The notes under the pieces were generated by a model. It saw only the letters and a list, made by a program, of their open reading frames with translations. It was not told where the DNA came from and searched no databases. Below are positions 8,520 through 17,763 of a stretch of 37,193 nt of DNA, piece by piece. The DNA is from a bacterium (GTDB lineage Bacteria > Planctomycetota > Planctomycetia > Planctomycetales > Planctomycetaceae). A program made the translations under genes and the position numbers. How positions within the stretch are numbered: position 1 is the first letter of the stretch; every line of letters begins with the position of its first letter. The DNA lies in NCBI GenBank assembly GCA_016124895.1, contig WGMU01000178.1:1-37193 (forward strand). The letters run 5' to 3'.

Positions 8520-9794
8520 TTACCTGACCTGCGGGTTCCCGCAAGGAGTCCGGCTGAAGACCGACGCAGCAAACAGGCTGACGATGGGGACCAATGGTGA
8601 ACGCATTCTCATGTTCGACCAGTAGACCGCATGGAGCAGTGTCAACGCGATCGTCAGCAGCAGGACGGCGTGAAAACGTGGTAAGCAATGCCTGTGCCGG
8701 GCCAGACCGGCCACTGCCGCAAGTAGCGTCGTCGCATACCAGATTCCGATGGCCGCTCTCAGCAGTTCACTGCCTGAGTCGTCCCGCTGCGGTCGGACGG
8801 CCCAGAACCGCTGGACCCGCAGCCAGCTTGCCGATGCAAATTCCAGCGGATGATTCCTGATCCACTCTACGGCGAGGCGTGACATCGCAGCGTCCTTCTC
8901 GAGTTCGTTTGCATGGTCAACGCCGCTTTCAACAAGACGGCGTTCTGTTTCGCGTTGCCAGCGCTGCAGTCCAGCTTCGCTCCAGACGTTTTCAGGTCCA
9001 GCGACGACGTCGGTAAAGAAACGTTCGTTGTTTCCCAGAGCCAGTGTGTAGCCGCCGTGCGTGGTCATCACGATCGGTCGACCGAAGTCGATCCAGTTCC
9101 GCAGCACCCATGGACTGACGACAAGTCCGGCGACAATCGCAATGGTTAAACCGCGTTGCCAGTCAGAGACCTCGGCATGACGCATCGCTGAACCTCGCAC
9201 ACGCCGACACAGGGCGAATCCGGTTGCTGCGATCAGCCACAGGAGCACGAATGCCCAGATGCTCGGTCGGCAGAGTGCGGCCAGGCCGATCAGGAGGCCG
9301 CTGAGTAACGGACGTGCCACGGAGATTCCCGTTGGCCTGGTCAGCGAGCACAGCAGCGCAGTCGACAGAAACGTAAACAGCGTTTCGGTCATTGGCTGCG
9401 TCACGTGTTCGAGCAGCAGCGGATCGACCGCGGTCAGCAGGCCAGCGAGCAGCGCAAGCCGCGTCGAAAAGCCGGCATTTCGTGCCAGCCGCCAAGTCAG
9501 GCCGACGGTCGCTGTGCCGAGCCCGGTCTGAACGGCAGCAATGGCGCAGGGGCCACCAAGCGCGAGGCACGCGGCCAGCAACAGTGGATACAACGGTGGC
9601 CGAAACGCGGTCGGCTTTCCGGGAACAGAGCAGAAGCCGTTGCCCGCCTGCAGATTTTCGGCGATGGCGAGATAGGCATCGCGATCGATCGTCAGATTCT
9701 CCCAGCGGACGACGACGGCTGCACAACGCAGAGCAAACGCAAACGCCAGCAGGGCGAGCAATGGTTGATCGAACTCTTTAAGACGGCGCAGCAT
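8520..9794 (-). CDS. GT39/ArnT-like integral membrane glycosyltransferase
   Basis: The open frame extends to 9953, but the ATG at 9794 gives a protein that starts with a short charged stretch and the first membrane helix (FDQPLLALLAFAFALRC), 424 residues in all. After the first helix comes DRDAYLAIAENLQAGNGF and then FRPPLYPLLLA. This is the acidic luminal loop plus P-P-L-Y-P pattern of the GT39/dolichyl-phosphate-mannose-protein mannosyltransferase-like superfamily (PMT_2). About ten further helices follow. Such enzymes transfer a sugar from a polyprenyl-phosphate donor to lipid or protein on the outer face of the cytoplasmic membrane. Acceptor and sugar are not deducible. It is divergent from the MMPL exporter gene. 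Confidence 0.75.
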   Translation of the reverse strand: MLRRLKEFDQPLLALLAFAFALRCAAVVVRWENLTIDRDAYLAIAENLQAGNGFCSVPGKPTAFRPPLYPLLLAACLALGGPCAIAAVQTGLGTATVGLTWRLARNAGFSTRLALLAGLLTAVDPLLLEHVTQPMTETLFTFLSTALLCSLTRPTGISVARPLLSGLLIGLAALCRPSIWAFVLLWLIAATGFALCRRVRGSAMRHAEVSDWQRGLTIAIVAGLVVSPWVLRNWIDFGRPIVMTTHGGYTLALGNNERFFTDVVAGPENVWSEAGLQRWQRETERRLVESGVDHANELEKDAAMSRLAVEWIRNHPLEFASASWLRVQRFWAVRPQRDDSGSELLRAAIGIWYATTLLAAVAGLARHRHCLPRFHAVLLLTIALTLLHAVYWSNMRMRSPLVPIVSLFAASVFSRTPCGNPQVR

Positions 9795-9985
9795 GATCGG
9801 GTTTTCGAGCGATGACAGCCGGTAGCGGACAGGATCGGGCACAACTATTCTGCGATTCCGCTCGGCGACTTTACACAGCGTCGGACTAATCGCTTCGGCG
9901 GAATCGTCGGTGAACTCAGAGCCGCCGCGTACGACGTTCCGTCTGACCGGCAAGTTACTTCGGACACGTTCGTAAGTCCTCTCTC

Positions 9986-12631
9986 ATGCCCGATTCGACT
10001 CCGCTCAGTTTGCTGGAATCGCTTGTCCAGAAGCTTCTGCGCTGGCGGCTGATCGTTCTTCCGGTCGTCGCGATTCTGTTTGTCCTGTCGCTGCCAATCG
10101 CCGCCCGGCTCGAATTCGACCAGTCGATTGAATCACTTTACGCGGAGGATGACGAATATTTCTCGGCGTACGACCGCAGCAAAAAGCTGTTCGGCGGCGA
10201 CGAGTTCGCCATCGTGGCGTGGCCGGAAGACGGTCTGTTCGAGCCGGGCGGCGACGTCGTTTCCGAACGCAGCCGCGACCGGATCGAAGACCTCGGCCGA
10301 AAGCTCGCTGCAGTCCCGGGTGTTTATCCCGAAAGTCTGCAGACACTGCCGGCTGCGACTGACGTACAGGGACGCATTGGCGACGCGCTGCGGGCACTCG
10401 GTCTGCCGATTGTGTTCAGTCGGCTGATTGATCATCTCGATTTTTCGGCAGAGCAGAATCAGGCGGTTAAACTCGCGGAAGGCATTCTGGTCGGCGAGGA
10501 CCGGCACACAACGGCGATCGTCGTGCGGCTCAAACCGGCGACGACAGAAACGCCGCGTGGGGAAACGATCGCCCGAATCCGCGAACTCGCGACCTCGCAC
10601 GATCCGCCTGCGTTTGTTGTCGGCGAGCCCGTGCAGGTTCACGATATGTTCCGCTACGTCGAGGAAGACGGCCGAGTGCTGTTTCATGTCTCGCTGGTGC
10701 TGCTGGCGGCGGTGCTGTTTCTGATATTCCGCACGCTGCGCTGGGTGCTGCTGCCTCTGGTCGTCGTGCTCATCACGATTCGCTGGACCGAGGCGATTCT
10801 GGTTCTCAGCGGCGCAAAGCTGAGCATGGTCAGCTCGATGCTGAACTCACTGGTCACGATCATCGGCATCGCAACGGCAATGCACATCGCGCTGCGCTTT
10901 CGCGAGAAGCGTCAATCGGGATCACTTTCGCGCGAAGCCGCTCTGGCGAGCACGATGAGCGAACTGACGCCCGCCATCTTCTGGACGTGCGCGACAACAG
11001 CAGTTGGGTTTGCGGCGCTGCTTTCCAGTGAGATCACGCCGGTGCGCAGCTTCGGGCTGATGATGTCGCTGGCGACGCTGATTGTCTTCGTCGTTGTGGT
11101 GCTGATTACGCCCGGCGGAATGGCGCGCTGGCGTCGCCGGATCGACGAGACACAGCCACCGACGATCGGGAGTCGTCTGCTTGACCTGGCGATCGGTGAC
11201 CCGGTGCCTGCGAATGCGGAGCGTCACCTGGTGGCGGCGCTTGGCGGCGTCGGACGTTTCGCTCATCAACGGCCAACGATCGTCGGATTCACTGCTGCCG
11301 CGATCATCGCGATCGCGGGACTGGGCATCACGAGGCTGCAGGTCGAAACGGATTTCAGCAGGAACTTTCGTGAAGACAGCAGTCTCGTTCAGTCGCTCAA
11401 CTTCTTCGAATCGAAGCTTGGCGGTGCCGGTACCTGGGAAGTGAACTTCGCGGCGCCAAAGAAACTCTCAGACGACTATCTCAGTCGAGTGCGGGCTATT
11501 GCGGCTGACCTGCGCGACGAACTCGGTGGACCGGACTTCGGCTCGTCTGGTTCAGGCGAGTCAGCGGCAGTGTCGACGCAGGCGAGCACGGCCGTGGGGA
11601 GTTCCGAGGATGTCGCGTCGGCTGTTCCCGCAATTGAAGATTCAAAGCTGGCAACGGGTTCGTTGACAAACCCGCTGGCCGGACGTTTGACCAAAGTTGT
11701 CGCGCTGACGGACGGGCTCGACCTTGTGCCGCAGAAAGTCGGCGCTGGATTTCTCGCGAAGCAGTTTTCGCTGGAGCAGCGTCTCACAATGCTGCAGGCG
11801 ATTCAGCCGGAGTTTCTGAAGGGGCTCTACAACGCTGACCAGGGCCGAATGCGAATCATGCTCAGAGGCCTCGAACGCCAGCCATCGGCAAGCAAGCTCT
11901 GGTTGATCTCACGCGTACGGGAGATTGTGGAAAAGGTTGAGCAGGGCGAAGTCGGAAGTCGGAACGCAGCAGTCGGAGAGACCGATGCCACCCCGCCGAA
12001 GAATTCCGGCGTCCGCGTTCCGACTTCCGACTTCGCCGAGACCACCGGCCTGTTTGTCCTGCTAACGTTTCTCATCGAGAGTCTGCTGCGGGATCAACTC
12101 GTCAGTTTTGTGATTGCTGCGGTCGGGATCGGGTTGATGCTCAGCCTGGCTTTTCGCAGTGTGCGGCTCGGGATTGCGGCGCTCGTGCCGAATCTGTTTC
12201 CGATCGTTCTGGTCATCGGCTTCATGGGCTGGATCGGGCTGCCGATTAATATTGCGACGGCGATGATCGCCAGCGTGTCGATGGGGCTGACGGTCGACAG
12301 CAGCGTCCACTATCTCGCTCAGTACCAGCGACTGCGCCGGCAGGGGGAGCCAGTTGCTGGAGCTCTTGAAAAAACTCAGACAAGTGTCGGCCGCGCGCTG
12401 GTCTTCGCGAATGTGGCCCTCGTTGCCGGCTTCAGTGTTTTGACGCTCTCGCACTTCATTCCGCTCGTTTACTTTGGCATCCTCGTCAGTGTGGCGATGC
12501 TTGGCGGCCTGGCTGGCAATCTGTTTCTGCTGCCGCTGCTGCTGTCGTTTGTCGATCGAGAACACTTGACGTCCGACGCCGAGCCGCCGCTCGTTGCCGC
12601 AGACTCAGCGAACGGAGTTGATTCGCCATGA
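9986..12631 (+). CDS. MMPL/RND-superfamily exporter
   Basis: The 881-residue protein has the duplicated RND layout. Each half has one leading helix (residues about 18-36 and 437-452), a large periplasmic domain, and a block of five helices (about 230-385 and 690-860). SMVSSMLNSLVTIIGIATAMHIALRF and the matching INIATAMIASVSMGLTVDSSVHYL are the repeated TM4-like segments of MMPL-type exporters. They typically move lipids or hydrophobic compounds using the proton gradient. The second periplasmic domain has a Ser/Ala-rich low-complexity insert near residues 515-560. It also has an in-frame palindromic insert at about residues 654-684, described separately. The stop overlaps the start of the EF-hand gene by four bases (ATGA), so the two are translationally coupled. 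Cargo is unknown. Confidence 0.85.
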   Translation: MPDSTPLSLLESLVQKLLRWRLIVLPVVAILFVLSLPIAARLEFDQSIESLYAEDDEYFSAYDRSKKLFGGDEFAIVAWPEDGLFEPGGDVVSERSRDRIEDLGRKLAAVPGVYPESLQTLPAATDVQGRIGDALRALGLPIVFSRLIDHLDFSAEQNQAVKLAEGILVGEDRHTTAIVVRLKPATTETPRGETIARIRELATSHDPPAFVVGEPVQVHDMFRYVEEDGRVLFHVSLVLLAAVLFLIFRTLRWVLLPLVVVLITIRWTEAILVLSGAKLSMVSSMLNSLVTIIGIATAMHIALRFREKRQSGSLSREAALASTMSELTPAIFWTCATTAVGFAALLSSEITPVRSFGLMMSLATLIVFVVVVLITPGGMARWRRRIDETQPPTIGSRLLDLAIGDPVPANAERHLVAALGGVGRFAHQRPTIVGFTAAAIIAIAGLGITRLQVETDFSRNFREDSSLVQSLNFFESKLGGAGTWEVNFAAPKKLSDDYLSRVRAIAADLRDELGGPDFGSSGSGESAAVSTQASTAVGSSEDVASAVPAIEDSKLATGSLTNPLAGRLTKVVALTDGLDLVPQKVGAGFLAKQFSLEQRLTMLQAIQPEFLKGLYNADQGRMRIMLRGLERQPSASKLWLISRVREIVEKVEQGEVGSRNAAVGETDATPPKNSGVRVPTSDFAETTGLFVLLTFLIESLLRDQLVSFVIAAVGIGLMLSLAFRSVRLGIAALVPNLFPIVLVIGFMGWIGLPINIATAMIASVSMGLTVDSSVHYLAQYQRLRRQGEPVAGALEKTQTSVGRALVFANVALVAGFSVLTLSHFIPLVYFGILVSVAMLGGLAGNLFLLPLLLSFVDREHLTSDAEPPLVAADSANGVDSP
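11945..12037. repeat. 93-bp element with perfect 23-bp inverted repeats inside the exporter gene
   Basis: The 23 bases at 11945-11967 are the exact reverse complement of 12015-12037, separated by 47 bases. Each arm contains a short internal direct repeat (GAAGTCGGAAGTCGG). The element is read through in frame by the MMPL gene and encodes a Gly/Pro/Ser/Thr-rich segment just before a predicted membrane helix. It looks like a small palindromic element tolerated in a periplasmic loop. Confidence 0.75.
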
Positions 12632-14316
12632 CACGACGATGCCTGTGCTCCGGGAAGTGGAAGACGAGCGTTTCAGTTCTGACGCGGCGAGTCACCTGCT
12701 TTGCAGTCACCGCGGCTGTGCTTGAACTGCTGTTCGCGTCGTCCGAAGCGACTGCCGCGGAAAGCAACGAGCCAGCGACAATTCATCGGCTGATTTATCT
12801 GGGAACGTCCGGTCCGCTGTTCCTCAAACTGCAACTGACGATTGACGGGCAGCCGATCAGCGAGTTTCGTCATGCGTTCGCCGCCCGCCAGTTTTCACAG
12901 TTCGACAAAGACGGCAATGGGAGTCTTGCTCCGGAAGAAGCGGCGCAGGTTCCGGCATTTGACCGGTCGACGAGTCACGCAGCGGTGCTCGGTGATGACT
13001 GGAAATCACTTGACGTCACGCCGCAGGACGGGCAGTTGTCGCTGTCCGAAGTTACCGATCACTACGAAGCGTTCATGGGACCGGCGTTTTCACTGACGAG
13101 ACGCGTGCAGGACCGGCTGCTCGATGTCGACCTCCTCGGGGAACTCGATGCAGACCACGATCGATCGGTCTCCGAAACGGAACTGAAATCGGGGCCGGAA
13201 GCGCTGCGACTGCTCGACCTCGACGACGACGAGACAATCAGCGCAGCCGAACTCGCGCCGCTGTCCGACCCGGCTGGTCGGCCCGCGTTTGTGACCGAGA
13301 CAGAAGATAGTCAGCAGGCTTATCCGTTCGTGCTGTTAGAGGCCGATGCGAATCTTGTGGCCATCGCCGAGCAGATTCTGCGTCAGTACGACCGGAGCCC
13401 TGCCGATGGCGGCGAGCCAGGCGGCGGAGCGGCAGGCAATGGGGCTGCATCCGACGGTGAGTTGTCGACGTCCGAGATCCCGGCGTCGTTTGCTCATCTG
13501 GTTCGCTTTGACGCTGACGGAAGCAAGTCGTTGTCCATTTCGGAACTTGTCGCCGCGCTGCAGCAGCCTGGCAATGACCTTTCGGTGACCGCCGAGATGC
13601 CGAAGTTCGGACGCCCACGGATCACTCAGCCGGAGCTGCCGGACCGCTCGATTGACTTCTCTGTCAAACGCGGGGCAGCAGTAATGTCCGACACGATCAG
13701 TTTCTTCCGCATTCAGTTCCTGCGGGTCGACGCCGACAGAAACCGGTATCTCGACGCTCAGGAATTTGGCGGGCTGAATCTTGAAGGCGCGACGTTTGAA
13801 GTCGTGGACCGCAACGGCGACGGACAGGTCATCGTTGATGAGATCGTCTCGTATCTTGACGAGCGAGCGAGTCTCGGCCGATTGCGCGTCATCATGCGGG
13901 TCGACCTGCAGCGTCGGTCGCTGTTCGAGATTCTGGACAGCGACTCGGACCTGCGTCTGACGCGCCGCGAGTTTCTGCTCGGCCCGGAACGGATTGCGGA
14001 GTTCGATAAGAATCACAATCGGGCGCTCGACGCATCCGAAATCGAGAGCCGTTATCGCGTGACGATCGAACTCGCTCAGCCGGGGCTGATTCCGAACTCT
14101 CAGATGACGATGCAACAGGCGTCGACAAATCCGCGACTGCAGGAGGCCGTCAGCGGTCCGGAATGGTTTCGCCGGATGGACCTCAATCGGGACGGCGAGG
14201 TCTCACGGCGTGAGTTTCTCGGATCTGTGAACGATTTCGCTCGATTCGATGCTGATCGAGACGGCGCGCTCACCGCAGACGAAGCTCAGACCGCCGCCGA
14301 TTCCGCTGCCAATTGA
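12628..14316 (+). CDS. Secreted multi-EF-hand calcium-binding protein
   Basis: The 562-residue product begins with a long basic n-region and a hydrophobic stretch ending near SSEATAAES, consistent with export. About ten EF-hand-like loops are spread along the chain. Canonical ones include DKDGNGSLAPEE, DADHDRSVSETE, DADGSKSLSISE, DRNGDGQVIVDE, DLNRDGEVSRRE and DADRDGALTADE. Several are degenerate, with key positions replaced. Each good loop has Asp/Asn at positions 1, 3 and 5, Gly or similar at 6 and Glu at 12, so calcium binding is likely. The ATGA overlap with the exporter gene suggests a functional link, for example a calcium-dependent periplasmic partner of the exporter, but this is inference. 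Multi-EF-hand secreted proteins are common in planctomycetes. Confidence 0.85.
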   Translation: MTRRCLCSGKWKTSVSVLTRRVTCFAVTAAVLELLFASSEATAAESNEPATIHRLIYLGTSGPLFLKLQLTIDGQPISEFRHAFAARQFSQFDKDGNGSLAPEEAAQVPAFDRSTSHAAVLGDDWKSLDVTPQDGQLSLSEVTDHYEAFMGPAFSLTRRVQDRLLDVDLLGELDADHDRSVSETELKSGPEALRLLDLDDDETISAAELAPLSDPAGRPAFVTETEDSQQAYPFVLLEADANLVAIAEQILRQYDRSPADGGEPGGGAAGNGAASDGELSTSEIPASFAHLVRFDADGSKSLSISELVAALQQPGNDLSVTAEMPKFGRPRITQPELPDRSIDFSVKRGAAVMSDTISFFRIQFLRVDADRNRYLDAQEFGGLNLEGATFEVVDRNGDGQVIVDEIVSYLDERASLGRLRVIMRVDLQRRSLFEILDSDSDLRLTRREFLLGPERIAEFDKNHNRALDASEIESRYRVTIELAQPGLIPNSQMTMQQASTNPRLQEAVSGPEWFRRMDLNRDGEVSRREFLGSVNDFARFDADRDGALTADEAQTAADSAAN

Positions 14317-14638
14317 AACCGCCCGACGGATTGCTGATTCCCTACTGTCGACCGCCTACTCCCCACTCCAGCGTCTCGACTCACTTTTTCGCCAGCAACG
14401 ATCTGTTACGATCCCAGCCTTTGGAACGGTGCGATTTTGCGGGGTTTTCAGCCGCTTTACGGTACGAAGCCCGACTCGCAAAGTCGGAGGCTGGTCCCCT
14501 CTCCGCGATCCATGATCGAGGGCGCCGTTTCTTGCTGGGTCAAACAACTCTTGTCGCTGCCGGTGCCAATGGCTGGCCTGGCCTGATTCAGGCCGCGGGT
14601 GTTCAGCCAGCCCTTGCCGCCCGGACGGAGACATTACA
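14317..14638. other. Gene-free stretch between EF-hand and SDR genes
   Basis: No convincing gene is seen here. A small perfect hairpin, CCGACT at 14471-14476 with AGTCGG at 14482-14487, lies mid-way but is not followed by a T-run. The last bases carry a GGAG (14627-14630) that serves the TTG start of the SDR gene. Confidence 0.5.
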
Positions 14639-15460
14639 TTGCTGGATACATACGCTGATCGCTGGGCCTTGATCACCGGAGCATCGTCCGGAATCGGGGC
14701 TGAGTTTGCGCGCCTGCTGGCCGCGCGGGGAATGCACCTGATCCTGACGGCGCGGCGTGAGGACCGTCTGCAGGCACTCGCCGATGAGCTTCATACACGA
14801 CACGGTACGCATTGCGAATTGATTGTCGGCGACCTCTCGGATCCCAAAGAGCCGCAGCGCGTCTTTTCGCTGATTAAGGGCCAGGGGATCGCGGTCGAAC
14901 TGCTGATCAATAACGCGGGCTTCGGATTTGTCGGCATCGTCGACGAAACCGACCCGCAGAGAATGCTGGAAATGATTCAGCTCAACATCGCCGCGCTGAC
15001 TGAGCTGACCTATCTGTTCCTGCCGCAGATGCTCGAACGCCAGCACGGCGCGATCATCAACCTGGCGTCCGTCGCGGCGTTTCAACCGGTTGCGTATATG
15101 CCGGCTTATGCCGCGACAAAGGCCTACGTGCTGCACTTCAGCGAAGCATTGTGGGCCGAATGCCGCGACCGCAATGTGACCGTGCAGGCGTTGTGTCCGG
15201 GTACGACTGCGACCGAGTTCTTCGACGTGGCCGGCGTTCAGGGCTGGCTGAAGAAACAACGCTCGCACACAGCCGAGTACGTTGTGCGGCGTTCGATCCG
15301 CGGTCTCGAAAAACGCCGCCTGTTTGTCATTCCGGGCTTTGTAAACTTTCTGCTGTCGATGGGCGTGCGACTGGCAAGGCGGCGAATGGTCGTGCTGCAG
15401 TCCATGAAGTATTTCCGACCGCGACCGCGCACGGGTGACGACAACGGCTCAACCTCGTAA
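14639..15460 (+). CDS. Short-chain dehydrogenase/reductase (SDR)
   Basis: Translation starts at a TTG eight bases after a GGAG; no in-frame ATG precedes the nucleotide-binding motif. The 273-residue protein has the classical SDR pattern. The Rossmann motif GASSGIG is at residues 14-20, NNAGFGFVG follows in the middle, a catalytic serine lies in NLASVAAF near 144, and the YAATK catalytic Tyr157/Lys161 pair is present. It should oxidise or reduce an alcohol/carbonyl using NAD(P)H, most likely NADPH given the arginines in TARREDR after the second strand. The C-terminal part is hydrophobic and basic (FVNFLLSMGVRLARRRMVV), suggesting membrane association. The substrate is unknown. Confidence 0.85.
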   Translation: MLDTYADRWALITGASSGIGAEFARLLAARGMHLILTARREDRLQALADELHTRHGTHCELIVGDLSDPKEPQRVFSLIKGQGIAVELLINNAGFGFVGIVDETDPQRMLEMIQLNIAALTELTYLFLPQMLERQHGAIINLASVAAFQPVAYMPAYAATKAYVLHFSEALWAECRDRNVTVQALCPGTTATEFFDVAGVQGWLKKQRSHTAEYVVRRSIRGLEKRRLFVIPGFVNFLLSMGVRLARRRMVVLQSMKYFRPRPRTGDDNGSTS

Positions 15461-15577
15461 AGATTCGCGCCGTGAGAATCACCGCCGTGCCAAGCCGGCA
15501 GCGATTCGTGTTTCTCAGAGCCCGCCGTTTCCGGCGATGTTCGCGCCGACAGGTTCACTTTTCTCTGGAGCCACCCC

Positions 15578-16768
15578 ATGACGCAGTCCGTCCCGCAGCC
15601 ATTAAATCCTCCGTGTCGAATTCTGATGGGACCGGGGCCGAGCGATACACATCCGCGTGTACTCGCCGCGCTGGGGGCACCGACGGTCGGGCATCTCGAT
15701 CCGTATTTCCTGCAGACGATGAACGAAGTGCAGGACATGCTGCGTCAGATTTTCCAGACGCAGAACAAACTGACGCTGGCAGTCAGCGGAACGGGTTCGG
15801 CCGGAATGGAAACCTGCGTCGTCAACCTGATTGAACGCGGCGACCGGATGCTCGTCGGCGTGAACGGCGTCTTCGGCGGACGCATGAAGGACGTTGCAGA
15901 ACGTGCCGGAGCTGAGGTCAGCGCGATTGAGCGACCATTTGGCGAAGTCTTCTCGCCCGACGAAGTCGCTGCCGCTGTTAAAGCCCACTCGCCGAAAGTC
16001 GTCGGCCTGGTTCACGCGGAAACGTCGACCGGTGCGCTGCAGCCGCTGGAAGAGATCGCAAAGATCGTCCACGACGCCGGAGCACTATTACTGGTTGACT
16101 GCGTCACATCGCTGGGCGGAGTCCCGGTCAAAGTTGACGAGTGGGGGCTCGACGCCGTCTACAGCGGCACGCAGAAGTGCCTGAGCTGTCCGCCGGGACT
16201 CGCCCCGGTCACGTTCAGCCAGCGAGCACTCGACGCGATCGACGCCCGCAAAACGAAGGTCGTGAGCTGGTATCTCGACATGACAATGGTCCGCAACTAC
16301 TGGAGCGACTCGTCGCGGGCTTACCATCACACCGCCCCGATCAACATGAATTACGGCCTGCACGAAGCGCTGCGGCTTGTGCTGGAAGAGGGGCTCGACA
16401 ACCGCTTCGCGCGACATCGCCGCAATCATCTCGCTCTGCGAGCCGGCCTGGCAGCTCTCGGCATCGAGTACGCTGTCGCGGAAGAATTCCGCCTGCCGAT
16501 GCTCAACGCGGTCCGCATCCCGGAGGGCGTCGACGACGTAGCGGTCCGCAGTCGGCTGCTCAACGAGTTCGGCATCGAGATCGGCGCCGGCCTCGGCCCG
16601 ATGAAAGGCAGGACCTGGCGCATCGGCCTGATGGGCGAAGCCAGCTCGTCCCGCAACGTCCTGCTCTTCCTGGCCGCCCTGGAAAACTGCCTCTCCGCCC
16701 AGGGAGCCTCGATCCAGCCCGGCTCAAGCGTCGCCGCTGCCAACGCGTTTTACAGCTCTGCAGGCTGA
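15578..16768 (+). CDS. Class V aminotransferase, alanine-glyoxylate/serine-pyruvate type
   Basis: The 396-residue, PLP-dependent enzyme starts at an ATG preceded by a GGAG. The N-terminus contains [19 protein letters not shown], the usual opening of alanine-glyoxylate/serine-pyruvate aminotransferases. The cofactor lysine is Lys200 in [13 protein letters not shown]. The [11 protein letters not shown] segment near residues 70-80 is the phosphate-binding loop. [16 protein letters not shown] and the C-terminal [10 protein letters not shown] (a substrate-carboxylate-binding arginine) are also family hallmarks. It would interconvert glyoxylate and glycine, or serine and hydroxypyruvate, in the cytoplasm. 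Length is normal. It lies 117 bases after the SDR gene on the same strand and may be cotranscribed with it and with xth. Confidence 0.9.
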   Translation: MTQSVPQPLNPPCRILMGPGPSDTHPRVLAALGAPTVGHLDPYFLQTMNEVQDMLRQIFQTQNKLTLAVSGTGSAGMETCVVNLIERGDRMLVGVNGVFGGRMKDVAERAGAEVSAIERPFGEVFSPDEVAAAVKAHSPKVVGLVHAETSTGALQPLEEIAKIVHDAGALLLVDCVTSLGGVPVKVDEWGLDAVYSGTQKCLSCPPGLAPVTFSQRALDAIDARKTKVVSWYLDMTMVRNYWSDSSRAYHHTAPINMNYGLHEALRLVLEEGLDNRFARHRRNHLALRAGLAALGIEYAVAEEFRLPMLNAVRIPEGVDDVAVRSRLLNEFGIEIGAGLGPMKGRTWRIGLMGEASSSRNVLLFLAALENCLSAQGASIQPGSSVAAANAFYSSAG

Positions 16769-16828
16769 CCCGTCGCCTCTTCGGATCCCGCCGGGCAGTA
16801 ACTCTGCTGATTTACGGACGATTGCTCA

Positions 16829-17593
16829 ATGCGCATTACTACGTGGAACGTCAATGGAATCCGTGCGGCATTGCGCAAGGGCTTCGCGGAGATCCTTGAC
16901 GAAGTGCAGCCGGACGTGTTGATGCTGCAGGAAGTCCGTGCGCTGCCCGATCAGATGCCGAACGAGTGGGCTGCTCCTGATGGCTGGCACGTCCACTGGC
17001 ACCCGGCCGAACGCAAGGGCTATTCGGGAACAGCGATCTGGTCGCGCTCGCCGATCGAGATTCTTTCCACCGGGCTCGATGCTGCCGACCCCGAAGGCCG
17101 CGTCATTCGCGCGCTGATCGACGGCGTCGAAGTCGTCTGTGTTTACCTGCCGTCGGGATCGTCAGGCCCGGAGCGTCAGGAAGTCAAAGAGCGATGGCTG
17201 GCGGAATTTCTGCCGTGGAGCCACGGCGTGCAGAAGCAGCGTCGCCCGGTCGTCGTCGGCGGGGACCTCAACATCGCTCACACCGAACGCGACATCTTCT
17301 ACGCGAAGTCGAACGAGAACACGTCGGGCTTTCTGCCGCACGAACGCGCGTGGTTTTCCGATCTGCTCGGCACCGGCTGGAGCGACCTGGTCCGGCAGCA
17401 CTTCGGCGAAGTGCAGGGGCCATATTCCTGGTGGTCGAATCGCGGCAAGGCGCGGGAACTCGACCGCGGCTGGCGGATCGATTACCTGCTGGGCAACGCC
17501 GCGGCCGAAAAGCGATTTCAGTCCGCTGAAATCTGCCGGGCCGGCGGGCTGACCGTCTCTGATCACGCTCCCGTCACAATCGAACTGACCTGA
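16829..17593 (+). CDS. xth: Exodeoxyribonuclease III
   Basis: This 254-residue protein belongs to the endonuclease/exonuclease/phosphatase superfamily, ExoIII branch. It starts MRITTWNVNGIRAALRKGF, has the metal-binding glutamate in MLQEVR (about residue 34), the catalytic GGDLNIAHTERD block, the RIDYLL strand and the terminal SDHAPVTIEL His motif. It acts on abasic sites and 3' ends of double-stranded DNA in base-excision repair. All catalytic residues appear intact and the length is typical. It is the last chromosomal protein gene before the tRNA-Ser that marks the island junction. Confidence 0.93.
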   Translation: MRITTWNVNGIRAALRKGFAEILDEVQPDVLMLQEVRALPDQMPNEWAAPDGWHVHWHPAERKGYSGTAIWSRSPIEILSTGLDAADPEGRVIRALIDGVEVVCVYLPSGSSGPERQEVKERWLAEFLPWSHGVQKQRRPVVVGGDLNIAHTERDIFYAKSNENTSGFLPHERAWFSDLLGTGWSDLVRQHFGEVQGPYSWWSNRGKARELDRGWRIDYLLGNAAAEKRFQSAEICRAGGLTVSDHAPVTIELT

Positions 17594-17626
17594 CAGTATG
17601 AGGTCGTCAACCCTGTTCGGACGCAC

Positions 17627-17654
17627 TTGCGTTCGAGATGTTTGAGGCTATATT
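17627..17654 (+). promoter_or_regulatory. Candidate promoter of tRNA-Ser
   Basis: TTGCGT at 17627-17632 and TATATT at 17649-17654 are separated by 16 bases and lie 20 bases before the tRNA 5' end. Both boxes are close to the sigma-70 consensus. Confidence 0.5.
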
Positions 17655-17674
17655 CCGCCGCTGGTCACTGACCC

Positions 17675-17763
17675 GGAGAGGTGGCAGAGTGGCCGAATGC
17701 GCATCATTGCTAATGATGTGACCGGGTCAAACTGGTCCGAGGGTTCGAATCCCTCCCTCTCCG
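17675..17763 (+). tRNA. tRNA-Ser (anticodon GCU)
   Basis: The acceptor stem GGAGAGG at 17675-17681 pairs with CCTCTCC at 17756-17762, with discriminator G at 17763; CCA is not encoded. The anticodon stem CATCA/TGATG encloses the loop TTGCTAA, giving anticodon GCT at 17709-17711 (reads AGC/AGU). A long variable arm with stem-forming ACCGGG.. and ..CTGGTCC is typical of class II tRNA-Ser. The T-arm GAGGG-TTCGAAT-CCCTC is perfect. The island recombinase gene ends inside it on the other strand, marking this tRNA as the probable integration site. Confidence 0.97.

Noticed and set aside
17730-17763. EGGIRTLGP peptide as an authentic conserved protein motif
   Set aside because: It is the reverse reading of tRNA-Ser. 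It is kept only as the end of the recombinase frame, not as a domain.
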